Positions 34,529 through 44,706 are shown, counted from the stretch's first letter. The stretch: DNA of 64,000 nucleotides from PXAP01 sp046483315 (GCA_046483315.1 JAWODJ010000075.1:19833-83832), one strand, 5' to 3'. Notes: generated by a model from the letters alone, not told the origin. A program made the numbers and translations.

Positions 34529-36070
34529 CTATTTATAACGGTTTAGAAAAGATTCCCATTCTTCAAATTCATCTTTTTTCATCACTTTAGGAACCTTGGC
34601 CTGCCCGCCTTTTCTCTTTTTTGCTTCAACCCACTCATAAAACTTACTGACGGGAATGACATTTACCTCAACATCCTTGATGGCTTTTGTCCTGGTCTTT
34701 TTGTAGTTTTTGTTGATATCCTTCAAATTGCTGTCCAGCTCCCCGGCAAGTTCCATCCTGTCAGTTTCCGGTTTATCCATGCACCCCAGGTACCAGCGAT
34801 GAATGTAGTCCTCGCCCTTTTTAACGGCGCTGACGGTAAACTCCTTAATATCCAGTTTATTATCGACACCAAGCTTCTCTACAGCCTTTATCATCTGAAT
34901 TTCCGAAAGCTGAGATCCAACAATATTCAGAAAATACTTGGTCCGCCCGGTAATCTTTATCTCCACCCTTTCCTTATCGGTAAACCTGACCGTATCCCCT
35001 ATCATATATCTCCATGCTCCCGAAACTGTACTTATGATCAGTATATACTCCACATTCTCCTCGACCTCTCCAATGGTAAATGATTGTACACCATTTTTCA
35101 CCAGTCCCTCTTCATTTATGTTTTCCGGTTTCAGCGGAACAAATTCAAAATAGATCCCGTTATCGGTAAGCAAAGTCATCGATCCGGTATCTTTCCTTAG
35201 CTGAGTTGCCAGATAGCCCTCAGAGGCCAGGTATGTATCAAGGACTATGATTTCCCTGCCAAGTATCTCCTTGAAACTTATTTTATAGGGTTCAAAACTA
35301 ACCCCTCCCGAGGTATATACCTCCAGGTTGGGCCATATTTCATGAATATTTTTCGCTTTATTATATTCGATAACTTTTTTCAGCATCAGCTCTATCCACG
35401 AAGGGATTCCGGATATTCCGCCGATATCCCATTCCGGAGCTTTTTTTGCTATTTCCAGCACCCTTTCGTCCCAGTCCTCTATAGCCGAGATCTCCGGACC
35501 AGGCTTGTAGAACAATTTGAACCAGAAAGGTATGTTATACGCCGAAATGCCACTGATCTCTCCCTCCAAATGCCCCCGGACCTTTTTCAGATTAGTGCTG
35601 CTGCCCAGCATTAAAATCTCTTTTTCAAAAAATGAAGGTTCAAGATCGAACTCAGCAATGCTGAGAACCTGTTTTATGCCGGCATTCCTTATCGAGGAAA
35701 GCATATCGTCAGTTACCGGAATATATTTTGTCTTGCTTGTTGTCCCGCTGCTCAGGGCAAAAAAGCCGGGCACACCGGGCCATGTTATATCTTTTTTCCC
35801 GGCATATACATCTTTCCACCACTCATCATAAATCTTATTATAATCATGAAAGGGGACAGAAGATGCAAAAGCTTTTTCAGGTTCTTTACCGGAAAGTATT
35901 TTTTTGAAATGATATCTTTTTCCAAATGCGGTCTTTTCTGCCTTTTCCAACAGGTCATTCAGAACCTGTTTTTGGGCTGATACAGGATCAGGAGCTTCTA
36001 TAATGTTGTGAGAAAATTCAATTGCCTTTTTTATTATCTCTCCAATAATTGCCATAAATGATATATTCAA
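34529..36070 (-). CDS. GH3 (auxin-responsive promoter) family acyl-adenylating protein
   Basis: A 513-residue member of the GH3 branch of the ANL adenylating superfamily. Visible are the ATP loop LSSGTTSKTKYIPVTDDM (about residue 110), the VYTSGGVSFEPY region, and the hinge region WRYMIGDTVRFTDKERVEIKITG followed by a small C-terminal domain. In plants GH3 enzymes join acyl acids to amino acids; bacterial GH3 proteins are common in Bacteroidota and their substrates are mostly unknown. The gene follows the lipoprotein gene at 36121-37146 after 50 bases and may share its transcript. Confidence 0.85.
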   Translation of the reverse strand: MNISFMAIIGEIIKKAIEFSHNIIEAPDPVSAQKQVLNDLLEKAEKTAFGKRYHFKKILSGKEPEKAFASSVPFHDYNKIYDEWWKDVYAGKKDITWPGVPGFFALSSGTTSKTKYIPVTDDMLSSIRNAGIKQVLSIAEFDLEPSFFEKEILMLGSSTNLKKVRGHLEGEISGISAYNIPFWFKLFYKPGPEISAIEDWDERVLEIAKKAPEWDIGGISGIPSWIELMLKKVIEYNKAKNIHEIWPNLEVYTSGGVSFEPYKISFKEILGREIIVLDTYLASEGYLATQLRKDTGSMTLLTDNGIYFEFVPLKPENINEEGLVKNGVQSFTIGEVEENVEYILIISTVSGAWRYMIGDTVRFTDKERVEIKITGRTKYFLNIVGSQLSEIQMIKAVEKLGVDNKLDIKEFTVSAVKKGEDYIHRWYLGCMDKPETDRMELAGELDSNLKDINKNYKKTRTKAIKDVEVNVIPVSKFYEWVEAKKRKGGQAKVPKVMKKDEFEEWESFLNRYK

Positions 36071-36120
36071 TCTTGATTGATCATAATATTGTAAACGTAA
36101 AATTGATTAAAATTATACTT

Positions 36121-37146
36121 TTAATAAAGTTTTATTGCCATGTCACCATCATCCAGGGTAAGACCGTTTTCACTGTCAAGAAAAAAAGGAGCTGTAAGTT
36201 TCCTGCCGGTTACCCGTTCAATTTCTTCATTCATAACCTTCGCCAGTCCGTTATGAAAAAGAAGGTATTCGGTTTCCACCCTGCTCCCGCCCGGTTCGGC
36301 CGGCATTCTTACCAGAGTCATCCATTGCATGTTATCCGAAATTTCAATTATCTGCAAAACCGAGTCGTCATCCTGAAATACAGAAATCGCTTCCTGCCCG
36401 GGAATATCAATATAAATTTCCTGTTCATTTTCATTATCCACATATGCACCGGTCACTTCTGGGTATTTGATCTTATGCGGATTCACCATGTATTCATCAT
36501 TAAAAAGAATCTCACTGATGCATGTATCATCCCATTTTTCACCTTTGTACACAGACTCTATCTCAAGCTTGAGAATTAACGTGGTATGGCCGGCAATTTG
36601 ATCGGGAAAATCGATTGAAAACTCTTCTTTGGCTCTGTCAGCAAACTCTTCCAGACCTGAATGCGAAAAAGGAAAATCTATTGTCTGGAAATCCGGTATG
36701 TCTTTCAGCTCTGCCACCGCTTCCTCCGGATAGGCTTTTAACCTGTACAAAACTCCGATTTCCGATACATATCCTTCAGGATTGATACCGGCAAAAGCCT
36801 TTATCTTTAATGTTCTGATCCTGTTGTTATTTTCAAACAGGACAGAACTTTTGCCATGCCCCGGAAAAACGGTTATGGTTCTGCAATTTTCAGGTATAGT
36901 TATAAAAACTGCCTCACCAGCCCCGTCATCTGCAGCACCTTCTGCCCATACTGTTTCCATGTCCCTGTCAAACAAATTCAAAGGTCCGTACCTGCCTGTC
37001 ATATCAATAAATCCGTTATCCTGATCAAGAACCGATGTAGCACTGAAGGCCATGCCATACATATCGGTTAAAAATATTTCCTGCCATTCATTTTCAGTTC
37101 GGGCAGAACACTGCACAAACACCAGTAATACTATAATCCATCTCAT
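36121..37146 (-). CDS. lipoprotein with NADase-type glycan-binding (discoidin-like) domain
   Basis: I take the ATG at 37146, which gives a lipoprotein signal (LLVFVQCSAR, Cys12) and 341 residues; the frame is open to 37215 but those 23 residues are not signal-like. Residues about 25-150 carry the pattern of the NADase-type glycan-binding domain: FSATSVLDQ, RYGPLNLFDRDMETVWAEGA, FPGHGKSSVLFENNNRIRTL, and a second strand set ending WDDTCISEILF. The C-terminal 140 residues are unknown. Likely an envelope protein that binds a glycan or peptide; no enzyme motif seen. Confidence 0.6.
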   Translation of the reverse strand: MRWIIVLLVFVQCSARTENEWQEIFLTDMYGMAFSATSVLDQDNGFIDMTGRYGPLNLFDRDMETVWAEGAADDGAGEAVFITIPENCRTITVFPGHGKSSVLFENNNRIRTLKIKAFAGINPEGYVSEIGVLYRLKAYPEEAVAELKDIPDFQTIDFPFSHSGLEEFADRAKEEFSIDFPDQIAGHTTLILKLEIESVYKGEKWDDTCISEILFNDEYMVNPHKIKYPEVTGAYVDNENEQEIYIDIPGQEAISVFQDDDSVLQIIEISDNMQWMTLVRMPAEPGGSRVETEYLLFHNGLAKVMNEEIERVTGRKLTAPFFLDSENGLTLDDGDMAIKLY

Positions 37147-37253
37147 AACCTGATAACTTAGTGATAATTTTTTTCGTAATCCTTTACAATTTACAATTAT
37201 ATCACACCAAATCAAAAAATGATTGATAAATAGAGGAATTGTAAAAAATAGTT

Positions 37254-39284
37254 TTACCGGATTTGCTCAAGCGCAAGTGCAAGCTTTTTTACCGGCAAAT
37301 TACAACGCCCCATGGAGCATACATAGAACCAGGTTTCATCCTCCCGGCACCTTTCCCTGAAAATGGGAATATCAGTATTATCCTGGCATGAAGAAACAGC
37401 AAGCTTTAATGCGGGAAGGAACATCGAATTAACCTCACGTGCGTGCTCTGCTGCATCGGGACCGGTAATTACCAGGGTGTAATAATCGTATGTTTTATGC
37501 AGCATCAGACGTGCCCAGTTTGAATAATTTATACTTTGCCGGGTCAGTTGCTGTTTTATATCGCCCAGCATTTGAGAACTGCGATCATACCATGCCGGTT
37601 CTTCAAAGTACCCGGACAGGTAAAACAGGTTGAGAGCCATCACGCTGTTGGATGAAGGAATTACATTGTCGGGCAGTTCATAAAACGGAGCCTTCAACTT
37701 TTCACCCCTTGTCGAAGAAAATGAAAACAGGCTGGTGTCATCTGCTGAGAAGTTAACCGTCACGTATTCTGCAAGGTGCTTTGCCTCAGTCAGATATTTT
37801 GTTTCATAAGAAACCTCGTAAAGCCTTATCAAAGCCCGGATAAGCAGGGCGTAATCTTCCAGGAATCCATCTATAAACGGCTTGTTGCCCTGAAGTGTCC
37901 TGAAAATTTTCCCTTCCGGGGAAACAGCATTATCTGATATGAAATCTGCAGCATGTTTTGCCTTTTCAAGAAAAGCCCTGTCGCCAAATGCTGCATATGC
38001 ATCAGCCAACCCGCAAATCATCAATGCATTCCATGAGGTTATCACCTTATTGTCCAGTCCGGGACGTTCCCTTTTTCCGCGTTCATCAAGGAGCTGTTTA
38101 TTTGCCCGGATTGTGATCTCCCTGAGTTCACCGGCAGTTAACCCGCGTGCGGATGCAAAATCTTCATCGTTTTCATCTCTGAGGAGAATATTTTTACCAT
38201 TCTCCCAGTATCCTTTTTTCCCGACCTGGTAGTAATCTTTGATCAGCGAAGCATCTTTTCCACATATTTCATCAATCTCCTTCTCCTTCCATACATAGAA
38301 CTTTCCCTCCTCCCCTTCGCTGTCCGCATCCAGCGCTGCATAGAAGGTACCTTGCGGAGATGTAAGCTCCCTTTCAATAAATTCAACTGTCCGGCAGACA
38401 ACATCTTTGTAAAGAGGCTTCTTCAGTACTTTCCATGCATTTGAATAGAGCGACAGAAGCTGCCCGTTATCATAAAGCATCTTCTCAAAATGAGGCACCT
38501 TCCAGATATCATCTGTTGAGTAGCGGGCAAAACCACTGCCAATCTGATCATATATCCCTCCCATGGCCATCTTTTCCAGACTAAGATCCACCTGATTCAG
38601 TGCATTTTTGTCCCCGCTGTGATAATTATAATGAAGAAGAAATTCCATGTTTACCGGGAGCGGAAACTTGGGAGCACGAAGTGTGCCTCCCTCTTCCCTG
38701 TCCATATACTCCATAACATTTGAGTAAACAGCAGTTGCATCTGATTCATCAAATGACTCTTGAGTATTGGAAGGTTGTATAAAATTTGCTGCGGATATTC
38801 CCTGTGTAAGTTGTTCTGCCTGTTCAGAAAGATCATTTTTCCGTGTTTTATAAAGCTCTGCAATCTGCACCAGAATATTTTTCCACTGATCCTTTCTGAA
38901 ATAAGTACCGCCCCAGAAAGGCCTGGTATCAGGCAGAGCAAAACAGTTAAGAGGCCAGCCGCCCTGCCTTGTGAGCAATTGCACGGCAGTCATATACATA
39001 TGATCAATATCCGGGCGCTCCTCCCTGTCCACCTTAATACACACAAAACCGGTATTCATTATATCAGCAATTTCCTGATCTTCAAAGCTTTCCCTCTCCA
39101 TTACATGGCACCAGTGGCATGCCGAATACCCTATGCTTACAAGTATGGGTTTATCTTCGCGGACAGCTTTGTCAAGTGCCTCTTCACCCCACGGATACCA
39201 GTCCACCGGATTATAAAGGTGCTGCAAAAGATAGGGACTGGTTTGACCGGTCAGGTGATTTGTTTTATGACTGTTTCCTTCCAT
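37254..39284 (-). CDS. thioredoxin-domain DUF255 protein (YyaL / SPATA20 family)
   Basis: A 676-residue protein. The N-terminal 170 residues are a thioredoxin-like DUF255 domain with the motif ACHWCHVMERESFED (Cys56, Cys59), preceded by the family start NHLTGQTSPYLLQH. The remaining 500 residues form an alpha/alpha barrel like N-acylglucosamine 2-epimerases (GGIYDQIGSGFARYSTDD, KMLYDNGQLL, LDADSEGEEGKFYVW). It has no signal peptide, so it is cytoplasmic. The family is widespread from bacteria to mammals and its reaction is not firmly known. Confidence 0.9.
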   Translation of the reverse strand: MEGNSHKTNHLTGQTSPYLLQHLYNPVDWYPWGEEALDKAVREDKPILVSIGYSACHWCHVMERESFEDQEIADIMNTGFVCIKVDREERPDIDHMYMTAVQLLTRQGGWPLNCFALPDTRPFWGGTYFRKDQWKNILVQIAELYKTRKNDLSEQAEQLTQGISAANFIQPSNTQESFDESDATAVYSNVMEYMDREEGGTLRAPKFPLPVNMEFLLHYNYHSGDKNALNQVDLSLEKMAMGGIYDQIGSGFARYSTDDIWKVPHFEKMLYDNGQLLSLYSNAWKVLKKPLYKDVVCRTVEFIERELTSPQGTFYAALDADSEGEEGKFYVWKEKEIDEICGKDASLIKDYYQVGKKGYWENGKNILLRDENDEDFASARGLTAGELREITIRANKQLLDERGKRERPGLDNKVITSWNALMICGLADAYAAFGDRAFLEKAKHAADFISDNAVSPEGKIFRTLQGNKPFIDGFLEDYALLIRALIRLYEVSYETKYLTEAKHLAEYVTVNFSADDTSLFSFSSTRGEKLKAPFYELPDNVIPSSNSVMALNLFYLSGYFEEPAWYDRSSQMLGDIKQQLTRQSINYSNWARLMLHKTYDYYTLVITGPDAAEHAREVNSMFLPALKLAVSSCQDNTDIPIFRERCREDETWFYVCSMGRCNLPVKKLALALEQIR

Positions 39285-39476
39285 ATAATAATCGTTGCAA
39301 AGTTATTGTTTCTAAATATTCATAATATACTGTTATTTAACAAAAGCATTATATATTTGTTGACTGCAGGATCCGTAAACACAGGGTGAAAAATGAAGCG
39401 CAATATTTAATTTTAATAATAATATTTTCCTTTTGATATCCCCCGGCAATTAAATTTCCCTAAACCGAAAAACCAG

Positions 39477-40220
39477 ATGATAAAAAAAATCCTCCCCCTT
39501 GCCCTGCTGGTATTTATTACCGGCTGCTCTGAACTGAAACAGCTGACCGAACAGTTAGATACTTCCCGTCCGCTTACAAACCAGGAGGTTGTCGACGGAC
39601 TGAAACAGGCACTTACTATAGGATCAAATTCGGCAGCCGCCGGATTGTCTGAAACAGATGGTTATTACCGTGATGAAATGGTCAGGATCATGCTTCCTCC
39701 CGAGGCACAGATCATTACCGAAAATCTTTCGCTTCTGCCCGGAGGAGAAAAACTTATTGAAGATGTAATTTTAAAAATCAACAGGGCAGCTGAAGATGCG
39801 GCAAGAGAGGCTGCACCGGTTTTTGCAGCTGCAGTCCGCACTATGACCATCCAGGACGGCTTTGCTATTCTGAAGGGTGAAAACGATGCGGCTACACAGT
39901 ACCTGAGAACCCGCACATGGAATGAACTGTATGGTTTATATCAGCCAAAAATCAAAAGCTCTGTAGATAAGCCGGTTGCCGGAAATATATCACCCGGAGA
40001 ATCATGGAACACCCTTACCACACAATGGAACAGGATTGCAAATTCTGCAATGGGCCGGCTGTCTGACCTGACACCGGTTAATGTTGAACTGGACAGGTAC
40101 CTTACCGAAAAAGCCCTTGACGGACTCTTCCTGAAGCTTGCTGATGAAGAGGAGAAAATAAGGACAAACCCGGCGGCCAGGGTCACAGATCTTCTGAAAC
40201 GGGTGTTCGGCAGGGCATGA
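39477..40220 (+). CDS. DUF4197 family lipoprotein
   Basis: A 247-residue protein with a lipoprotein signal (LLVFITGCSEL, Cys17) and a mostly helical mature domain that matches DUF4197: ALTIGSNSAAAGLSETDGYY, IMLPPEA, INRAAEDAAREAAPVF and YLTEKALDGLFLKLADEE. DUF4197 proteins are common periplasmic or outer-membrane lipoproteins in Bacteroidota and Proteobacteria, function unknown. It converges on the NUDIX gene with 6 bases between stop codons. Confidence 0.88.
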   Translation: MIKKILPLALLVFITGCSELKQLTEQLDTSRPLTNQEVVDGLKQALTIGSNSAAAGLSETDGYYRDEMVRIMLPPEAQIITENLSLLPGGEKLIEDVILKINRAAEDAAREAAPVFAAAVRTMTIQDGFAILKGENDAATQYLRTRTWNELYGLYQPKIKSSVDKPVAGNISPGESWNTLTTQWNRIANSAMGRLSDLTPVNVELDRYLTEKALDGLFLKLADEEEKIRTNPAARVTDLLKRVFGRA

Positions 40221-40226
40221 AGCAAT

Positions 40227-40781
40227 CTACTCCGGGCTGTAAGGATCGGAATCAAGGTTAAAGACGGCTGACTTCAGTTTCTCAGGTTCAGTGCCCCTGG
40301 GTAGCATGCCGTTTGCACGAAAGAGTCCGGTACCGGACATAATTGCGGCTTTCAGCCTGCTTATAGCGGTTCTCAGCACAAGATCATGATCAAATGCCAA
40401 AGCGGGTATATCTTTTATTTTAAACCATTTTGCATTGGCTGCGTCATCGCCGGCAACAGGGTTTGTTTCTGCCATACGGACCAGTGTAAAATAGGCCACT
40501 GTGATGACTCTTCCCCGGGGGTCACGGTCCACCCCGCTGAATGCGCCTAACTGCTCAAGTTGAATACCCTCAATAGCAGTTTCCTCCTTCAGCTCCCGTT
40601 CTGCACACTGCAGGGTTGTCTCATCCATATCCAGAAACCCTCCGGGAAATGTCCATCTGCCTTTGAACGGTTCCTTACCACGTTCAATAAGTAAAACATT
40701 AAGGTCTTCACCATCAAAGCCAAAAACCACACAGTCCGCGCTCACCGCAGGACGCGGATAATCATAGCAATATTTACCCAT
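40227..40781 (-). CDS. NUDIX hydrolase
   Basis: A 184-residue protein starting MGKYCYDYPRPAVSAD (ATG at 40781; an ATG three codons earlier is possible). It carries a complete NUDIX box: GGFLDMDE, seven residues, then RELKEET, the Mg-binding pyrophosphatase motif. The start YPRPAVSADCVVFGFDG and the Arg-Pro-type insertion are those of Bacteroidota NUDIX proteins acting on ADP-ribose-like or oxidised nucleotides. The exact substrate is unknown. The C-terminal 50 residues are less conserved. Confidence 0.88.
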   Translation of the reverse strand: MGKYCYDYPRPAVSADCVVFGFDGEDLNVLLIERGKEPFKGRWTFPGGFLDMDETTLQCAERELKEETAIEGIQLEQLGAFSGVDRDPRGRVITVAYFTLVRMAETNPVAGDDAANAKWFKIKDIPALAFDHDLVLRTAISRLKAAIMSGTGLFRANGMLPRGTEPEKLKSAVFNLDSDPYSPE

Positions 40782-40814
40782 ACCGCACATTTTTTAGCAG
40801 ATATACAAATTCTA

Positions 40815-41780
40815 TCAGGGTATAGAAAAATTCTTCCGGTTATAACCGGCAAAAACCCCCAGTCCGCCCTCAATATTACTATATATCAAAACACTTTCAG
40901 TAAAAGGGGAATTGCCATAATTGTTATAATTCTGCAGGCTTTCATGAAAAAGATAATAATTCTCATCGGTCTGCATAATATATACAAAAACAGAATCTAT
41001 TGACTCAAACCGTAATCCGTCATCCGGACGCTCTTCAATAAACGAATCGTCGTAATTAGGGAAATCATCAATCCAGTGGTTTGCTTTGAAGAAATATGTT
41101 CTGCCGTCCTTGTCAGCAATATAATTATCGCCTCTGTCGATCCACAGGTCCAATATATCAGAGAGCACAGTATCATTTTCCTCCCCGGAGCTGCCTGACC
41201 GGTACATTTTTATATAGGCCCCTGATGAATAGTAGTTCTCGCTGTTATCCTGCTTTGCTGTAAAACTCCATGTAAATGTGATATGTTCGCCTCCCCACTC
41301 GTCTTCTTCAATAGCAGGAGGGTCTATTCTGATCATTTCATATTCCAGTTCCGGTACATAACACTCCGCCTCAGCTGTTTCACCGTTGAAAGTTTCCACC
41401 GTCAGGGTATAGTAATAGCCCGGCTGAACAGCAAACTCATCATTGCCGGTTATAAAAGATTTATATTTCTCGCTGTAATTCAGCCTGACAGGATCTTCAC
41501 CTTTTTTTGCCATGTACACTTCTGCATTTCCCTCAACAGGCTCTGAAACCGACGGATTGAAATATGGACTGGAACGCTTCACATGCACCGATATCAGGCT
41601 GTCTCCCGGCGAGATATAAGAGTAGACTACAAGCCGGGATTCACCTCCGGGTATATCAAGATTTGTCACCTCACTAATAAAAAAATCCTGGCAGGAAATC
41701 GTGGCAAGGGATAAAGCAAAGAATATCCACAGCTTAAAACCTGAAAAAGGATTCCATATTATTGGTAAACTGTTCTGCAT
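40815..41780 (-). CDS. DUF4249 lipoprotein, partner of the TonB receptor
   Basis: A 321-residue protein. The N-terminus has a signal and lipobox (LSLATISCQDF, Cys30). The mature part matches DUF4249: SRLVVYSYISPGDSLISVHV, FNPSVSEPVEGNAEVYM, YYTLTVETFNGETAEAECYVP. DUF4249 proteins are surface lipoproteins coded next to TonB receptors in Bacteroidota, in the place SusD has beside SusC. It starts 11 bases after the receptor gene and belongs to the same operon. Ligand unknown. Confidence 0.87.
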   Translation of the reverse strand: MQNSLPIIWNPFSGFKLWIFFALSLATISCQDFFISEVTNLDIPGGESRLVVYSYISPGDSLISVHVKRSSPYFNPSVSEPVEGNAEVYMAKKGEDPVRLNYSEKYKSFITGNDEFAVQPGYYYTLTVETFNGETAEAECYVPELEYEMIRIDPPAIEEDEWGGEHITFTWSFTAKQDNSENYYSSGAYIKMYRSGSSGEENDTVLSDILDLWIDRGDNYIADKDGRTYFFKANHWIDDFPNYDDSFIEERPDDGLRFESIDSVFVYIMQTDENYYLFHESLQNYNNYGNSPFTESVLIYSNIEGGLGVFAGYNRKNFSIP

Positions 41781-41791
41781 AGCCGATATAC

Positions 41792-44218
41792 TTAAAATTT
41801 ATAATTTAAACTGATTGAAGGTACGATGGGAAAAATACTTACCTGCATAAGCTTACGTTCCGGTTCACTCCCATCCTCTTCATAATTATAATATGATTGC
41901 TGCCAGTAATAAAAAAACGGATTTTTGCGGCTGTAGGCATTGTACGCTCCCAGCTCCAGGGTTCGTCTGACAGGATTTCCAAACATTGTGAAGTTCTTAC
42001 TGAACTGGAGCCCTATGTCAAGTCGCTGATAGGAGGCTGCCCTGAAGCTGTTTTTCTTGTCATATACATCCGCGCTGTTCCACCAGAAATAGTCATCAGT
42101 GAGATCCTGGTTATGGAGTTGATTTGGCAATACCGGGAAACTACCCGTTGCCAGGTCAAAGGCATTACCGGTAGCGTATACCCATGTAGCACTGAAGGTG
42201 ATCCGCGAATTGATCTCGTAAATACCCACCACTGAAATATCATGCCGCCTGTCGTATCGTGCCCAGAATTTCTCTCCAAAATTGAGCTCATCGAACCGGT
42301 GCTGTATCCACGAAAGTGTATATCCCACCCATCCGCTCAAACGCCCCTGCTTACGCTGAACAAGAAATTCCAGTCCGTAAGCCCATGCCTCACCGGCGGT
42401 TATATTATCCTGCCAGGAGAACTCCTCGGCACCGGTTGGATCATCGATCAACAGGAATGATGCTCCTTCCCTGTAACCAATGATATTATCCGACTTTTTG
42501 TAATAGCTTTCTACTGATAATTCAATATTCCTGTCAAGCCAGTCATATGCAAAGCCGGTTGCCGTCTGCCAGCTGGACTGGGGAGCTATACGCGCTGTGG
42601 AGGGTACCCATAAATCGGTTGGGAGACCAATACCTGTGGAGCTAAGCAAATGAACATACTGGTTCATGGCAGCATACGAGAATTTCCACGAAAGTTCAGG
42701 CATTAAAACAAGATTTGAGGAAAACCGGGGTTCAAGCTTATGGTAAGACTTTTCAGTGATAAAGAACTGGGTGAACCGGATTCCCGGGTTAATTTTCAGC
42801 CTGCTGCCAACACTTATTTCATCTTCAATATATATACCCGATTCAACGGACCTGTGTTTTTCGGCAGTATGCTCGAACCGGCCTATGTCATCATCCCGCA
42901 AAACAAGTGCACTTGGTGTAAACTCATGATGAAGAACCTGCATACCTGCCCTGATATGATGGCTGGTCAGAGGATGCCAGCTTAGATCATATTTCGCACC
43001 AAAGTCCTGAATACCTGAATTATATTTCAGCTCATACCCGCTGGTGTACCCGCTGGACATATCCCTGAAATTATCCTCTGAATAGATCTGGAGGGTATAA
43101 TCTGAAAATATAAAAGAGGCATTTGCAAAAAGCTTCTCATTGAAAATGTGGTTCCAGCGCATGGTGACAGTTCCGTTCTGCCAAAAAAGTCCCCCTTCAT
43201 TTTCATCTGTAAAATCGGGACCTGAATATCTGTCCCTGAAAAAGAATTTGTCCCTTCCGAAATATGCGCTTGCAAATATCCGGTTGTTTGAATTTATGTC
43301 GTAATTGAATTTTGTGTTAAGATCATAGAAAAAGTATCCTCCCCTGGTATCTTCAGGCATCAAAGGCCTGATGAGCAAATCAAGGTATGTCCTTCTTCCC
43401 GACACCAGGAAAGAAGCTTTATCTTTAACCAGCGGACCTTCAAGAGTGAGCCTGCTGCTAATTATGCCTATACCTGCCTCTCCTTCAATCTTTTCTTTAT
43501 TACCGTCTTTCATCTGTATGTCAAGCACGGATGAGAGTCTACCCCCGAACCGGGCAGGAAACCCGCCCTTGTAAAGTTGCATATTCTTAACTGCGTCACC
43601 GTTAAAAACAGAAAAGAAACCGAACAGGTGGCTGGCATTGTATACCAGCGCATCATCAAGTATAATAAGGTTTTGATCAGGTCCGCCTCCCCTTACATAA
43701 AATCCGCTTGTTCCTTCGGTACCGGACTGCACTCCGGGCATAAGCTGCAAAACCTTGAACATATCCTTCTCGCCCAGCAGCGACGGAATATTGCGGGCCT
43801 GACCTATGGGAACTCCTACCTGGGACATTTGGGGACTCTGACTGATACGCCGGAGACGTTCATCTGTAATAACCACCTCATCAAGCTCGATACCGCCCTC
43901 CATCTCAATATCCATACGCATATTCCTGTCATTAAAAAAGCTTTTTACCTGCATCTGGTATCCGACATATGAAAAAACCAGCTCGACACTATCGGCCGGC
44001 AAAGTGATTGCATAATATCCGTAGGCATTTGTTGTCACGCCAACTCCCCGGATGGTTTCATACACATTCACTCCTATAAGGGTTTCCCTGCTTCCTTTTT
44101 CAAAAACATAACCACTGACAGTGTACCTCTCTGCGGACTGTGCTGAAGCATCATGATAAGGTTGATAAATGACTAGCAGGAAAGAAATAAAAAAGAAGTA
44201 ACGTGATACTGGTCTCAT
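41792..44218 (-). CDS. TonB-dependent outer-membrane receptor with carboxypeptidase-like regulatory domain
   Basis: An 808-residue receptor: signal peptide (1-26), CarboxypepD_reg-like domain (about 30-115, VSGYVFEKGSRETLIGVNVYE), plug domain with VRGGGPDQNLIILDDALVYN (about 170-195), then a 22-strand barrel ending in Phe (SLNYKF). With the DUF4249 lipoprotein it forms an import pair driven by TonB. The smaller size and DUF4249 partner differ from sugar-importing SusCD; such pairs have been associated with metal or peptide-type ligands, but the ligand here is not known. Confidence 0.92.
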   Translation of the reverse strand: MRPVSRYFFFISFLLVIYQPYHDASAQSAERYTVSGYVFEKGSRETLIGVNVYETIRGVGVTTNAYGYYAITLPADSVELVFSYVGYQMQVKSFFNDRNMRMDIEMEGGIELDEVVITDERLRRISQSPQMSQVGVPIGQARNIPSLLGEKDMFKVLQLMPGVQSGTEGTSGFYVRGGGPDQNLIILDDALVYNASHLFGFFSVFNGDAVKNMQLYKGGFPARFGGRLSSVLDIQMKDGNKEKIEGEAGIGIISSRLTLEGPLVKDKASFLVSGRRTYLDLLIRPLMPEDTRGGYFFYDLNTKFNYDINSNNRIFASAYFGRDKFFFRDRYSGPDFTDENEGGLFWQNGTVTMRWNHIFNEKLFANASFIFSDYTLQIYSEDNFRDMSSGYTSGYELKYNSGIQDFGAKYDLSWHPLTSHHIRAGMQVLHHEFTPSALVLRDDDIGRFEHTAEKHRSVESGIYIEDEISVGSRLKINPGIRFTQFFITEKSYHKLEPRFSSNLVLMPELSWKFSYAAMNQYVHLLSSTGIGLPTDLWVPSTARIAPQSSWQTATGFAYDWLDRNIELSVESYYKKSDNIIGYREGASFLLIDDPTGAEEFSWQDNITAGEAWAYGLEFLVQRKQGRLSGWVGYTLSWIQHRFDELNFGEKFWARYDRRHDISVVGIYEINSRITFSATWVYATGNAFDLATGSFPVLPNQLHNQDLTDDYFWWNSADVYDKKNSFRAASYQRLDIGLQFSKNFTMFGNPVRRTLELGAYNAYSRKNPFFYYWQQSYYNYEEDGSEPERKLMQVSIFPIVPSISLNYKF

Positions 44219-44327
44219 GCAGACGGATAATAGGTATACAGAGGAATAAGCTTATATATGAATAAAAAACAAAACGCAAATTAATGATAAAAAGTTATAT
44301 ATCAGGTTATATATTTGTAAAATAATA

Positions 44328-44650
44328 ATGAACAGACTGAAATCAGAAATAGATAATCCCCGGGTATCAGTGCTACTGCCTTTCTACCGTCCGGGCAGGA
44401 AACCTGAATATGCAATTAAAAGCATCATTGATCAGACATTTACTGATTGGGAGTTAATATACGGGGATTCACTGATGTTCGCGAATATACCGGTAAACAG
44501 CTCAATTTCATACCTTATGATGAACTGGACAGCCCGGAGGAATTCTTTATCCTTAACCTCATTTCAAAAAGGGGCGTAGGAAATCAAATAAAAAAACACT
44601 TTGAAAATCTGGGATTTACAGATGGCAGGGACCTTATTCTTGTCGCCTGA
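44328..44650 (+). pseudogene. remnant of a GT2 glycosyltransferase (internal deletion and frameshift)
   Basis: Frame one (44328-44460) encodes the start of a family 2 glycosyltransferase: PRVSVLLPFYRPGRKPEYAI and SIIDQTFTDWELI. After about 44460 the reading switches to another frame that encodes what looks like the C-terminal end of the same kind of protein (GFTDVREYTGKQLNFIPYDEL, then FFILNLISKRGVGNQIKKHF and GFTDGRDLILVA). About 200 middle residues are missing. Family 2 enzymes with such a Rossmann-like tail occur in Bacteroidota. A TATATTTG -7-like box lies at 44310-44317. Confidence 0.7.
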
Positions 44651-44706
44651 TTTAATAATAATCATAAACTGAACCGCTGTAATGATCAATAAGACAGGGA
44701 ATATGT

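Noticed and set aside
36058..36579. 173-codon open frame on the plus strand
   Set aside because: Opposite the glycan-binding lipoprotein gene and starting inside the GH3 gene; no family resemblance.
44310..44317. TATATTTG as an active promoter
   Set aside because: It drives only a broken gene, lies 10 bases from its start codon and has no -33 partner.
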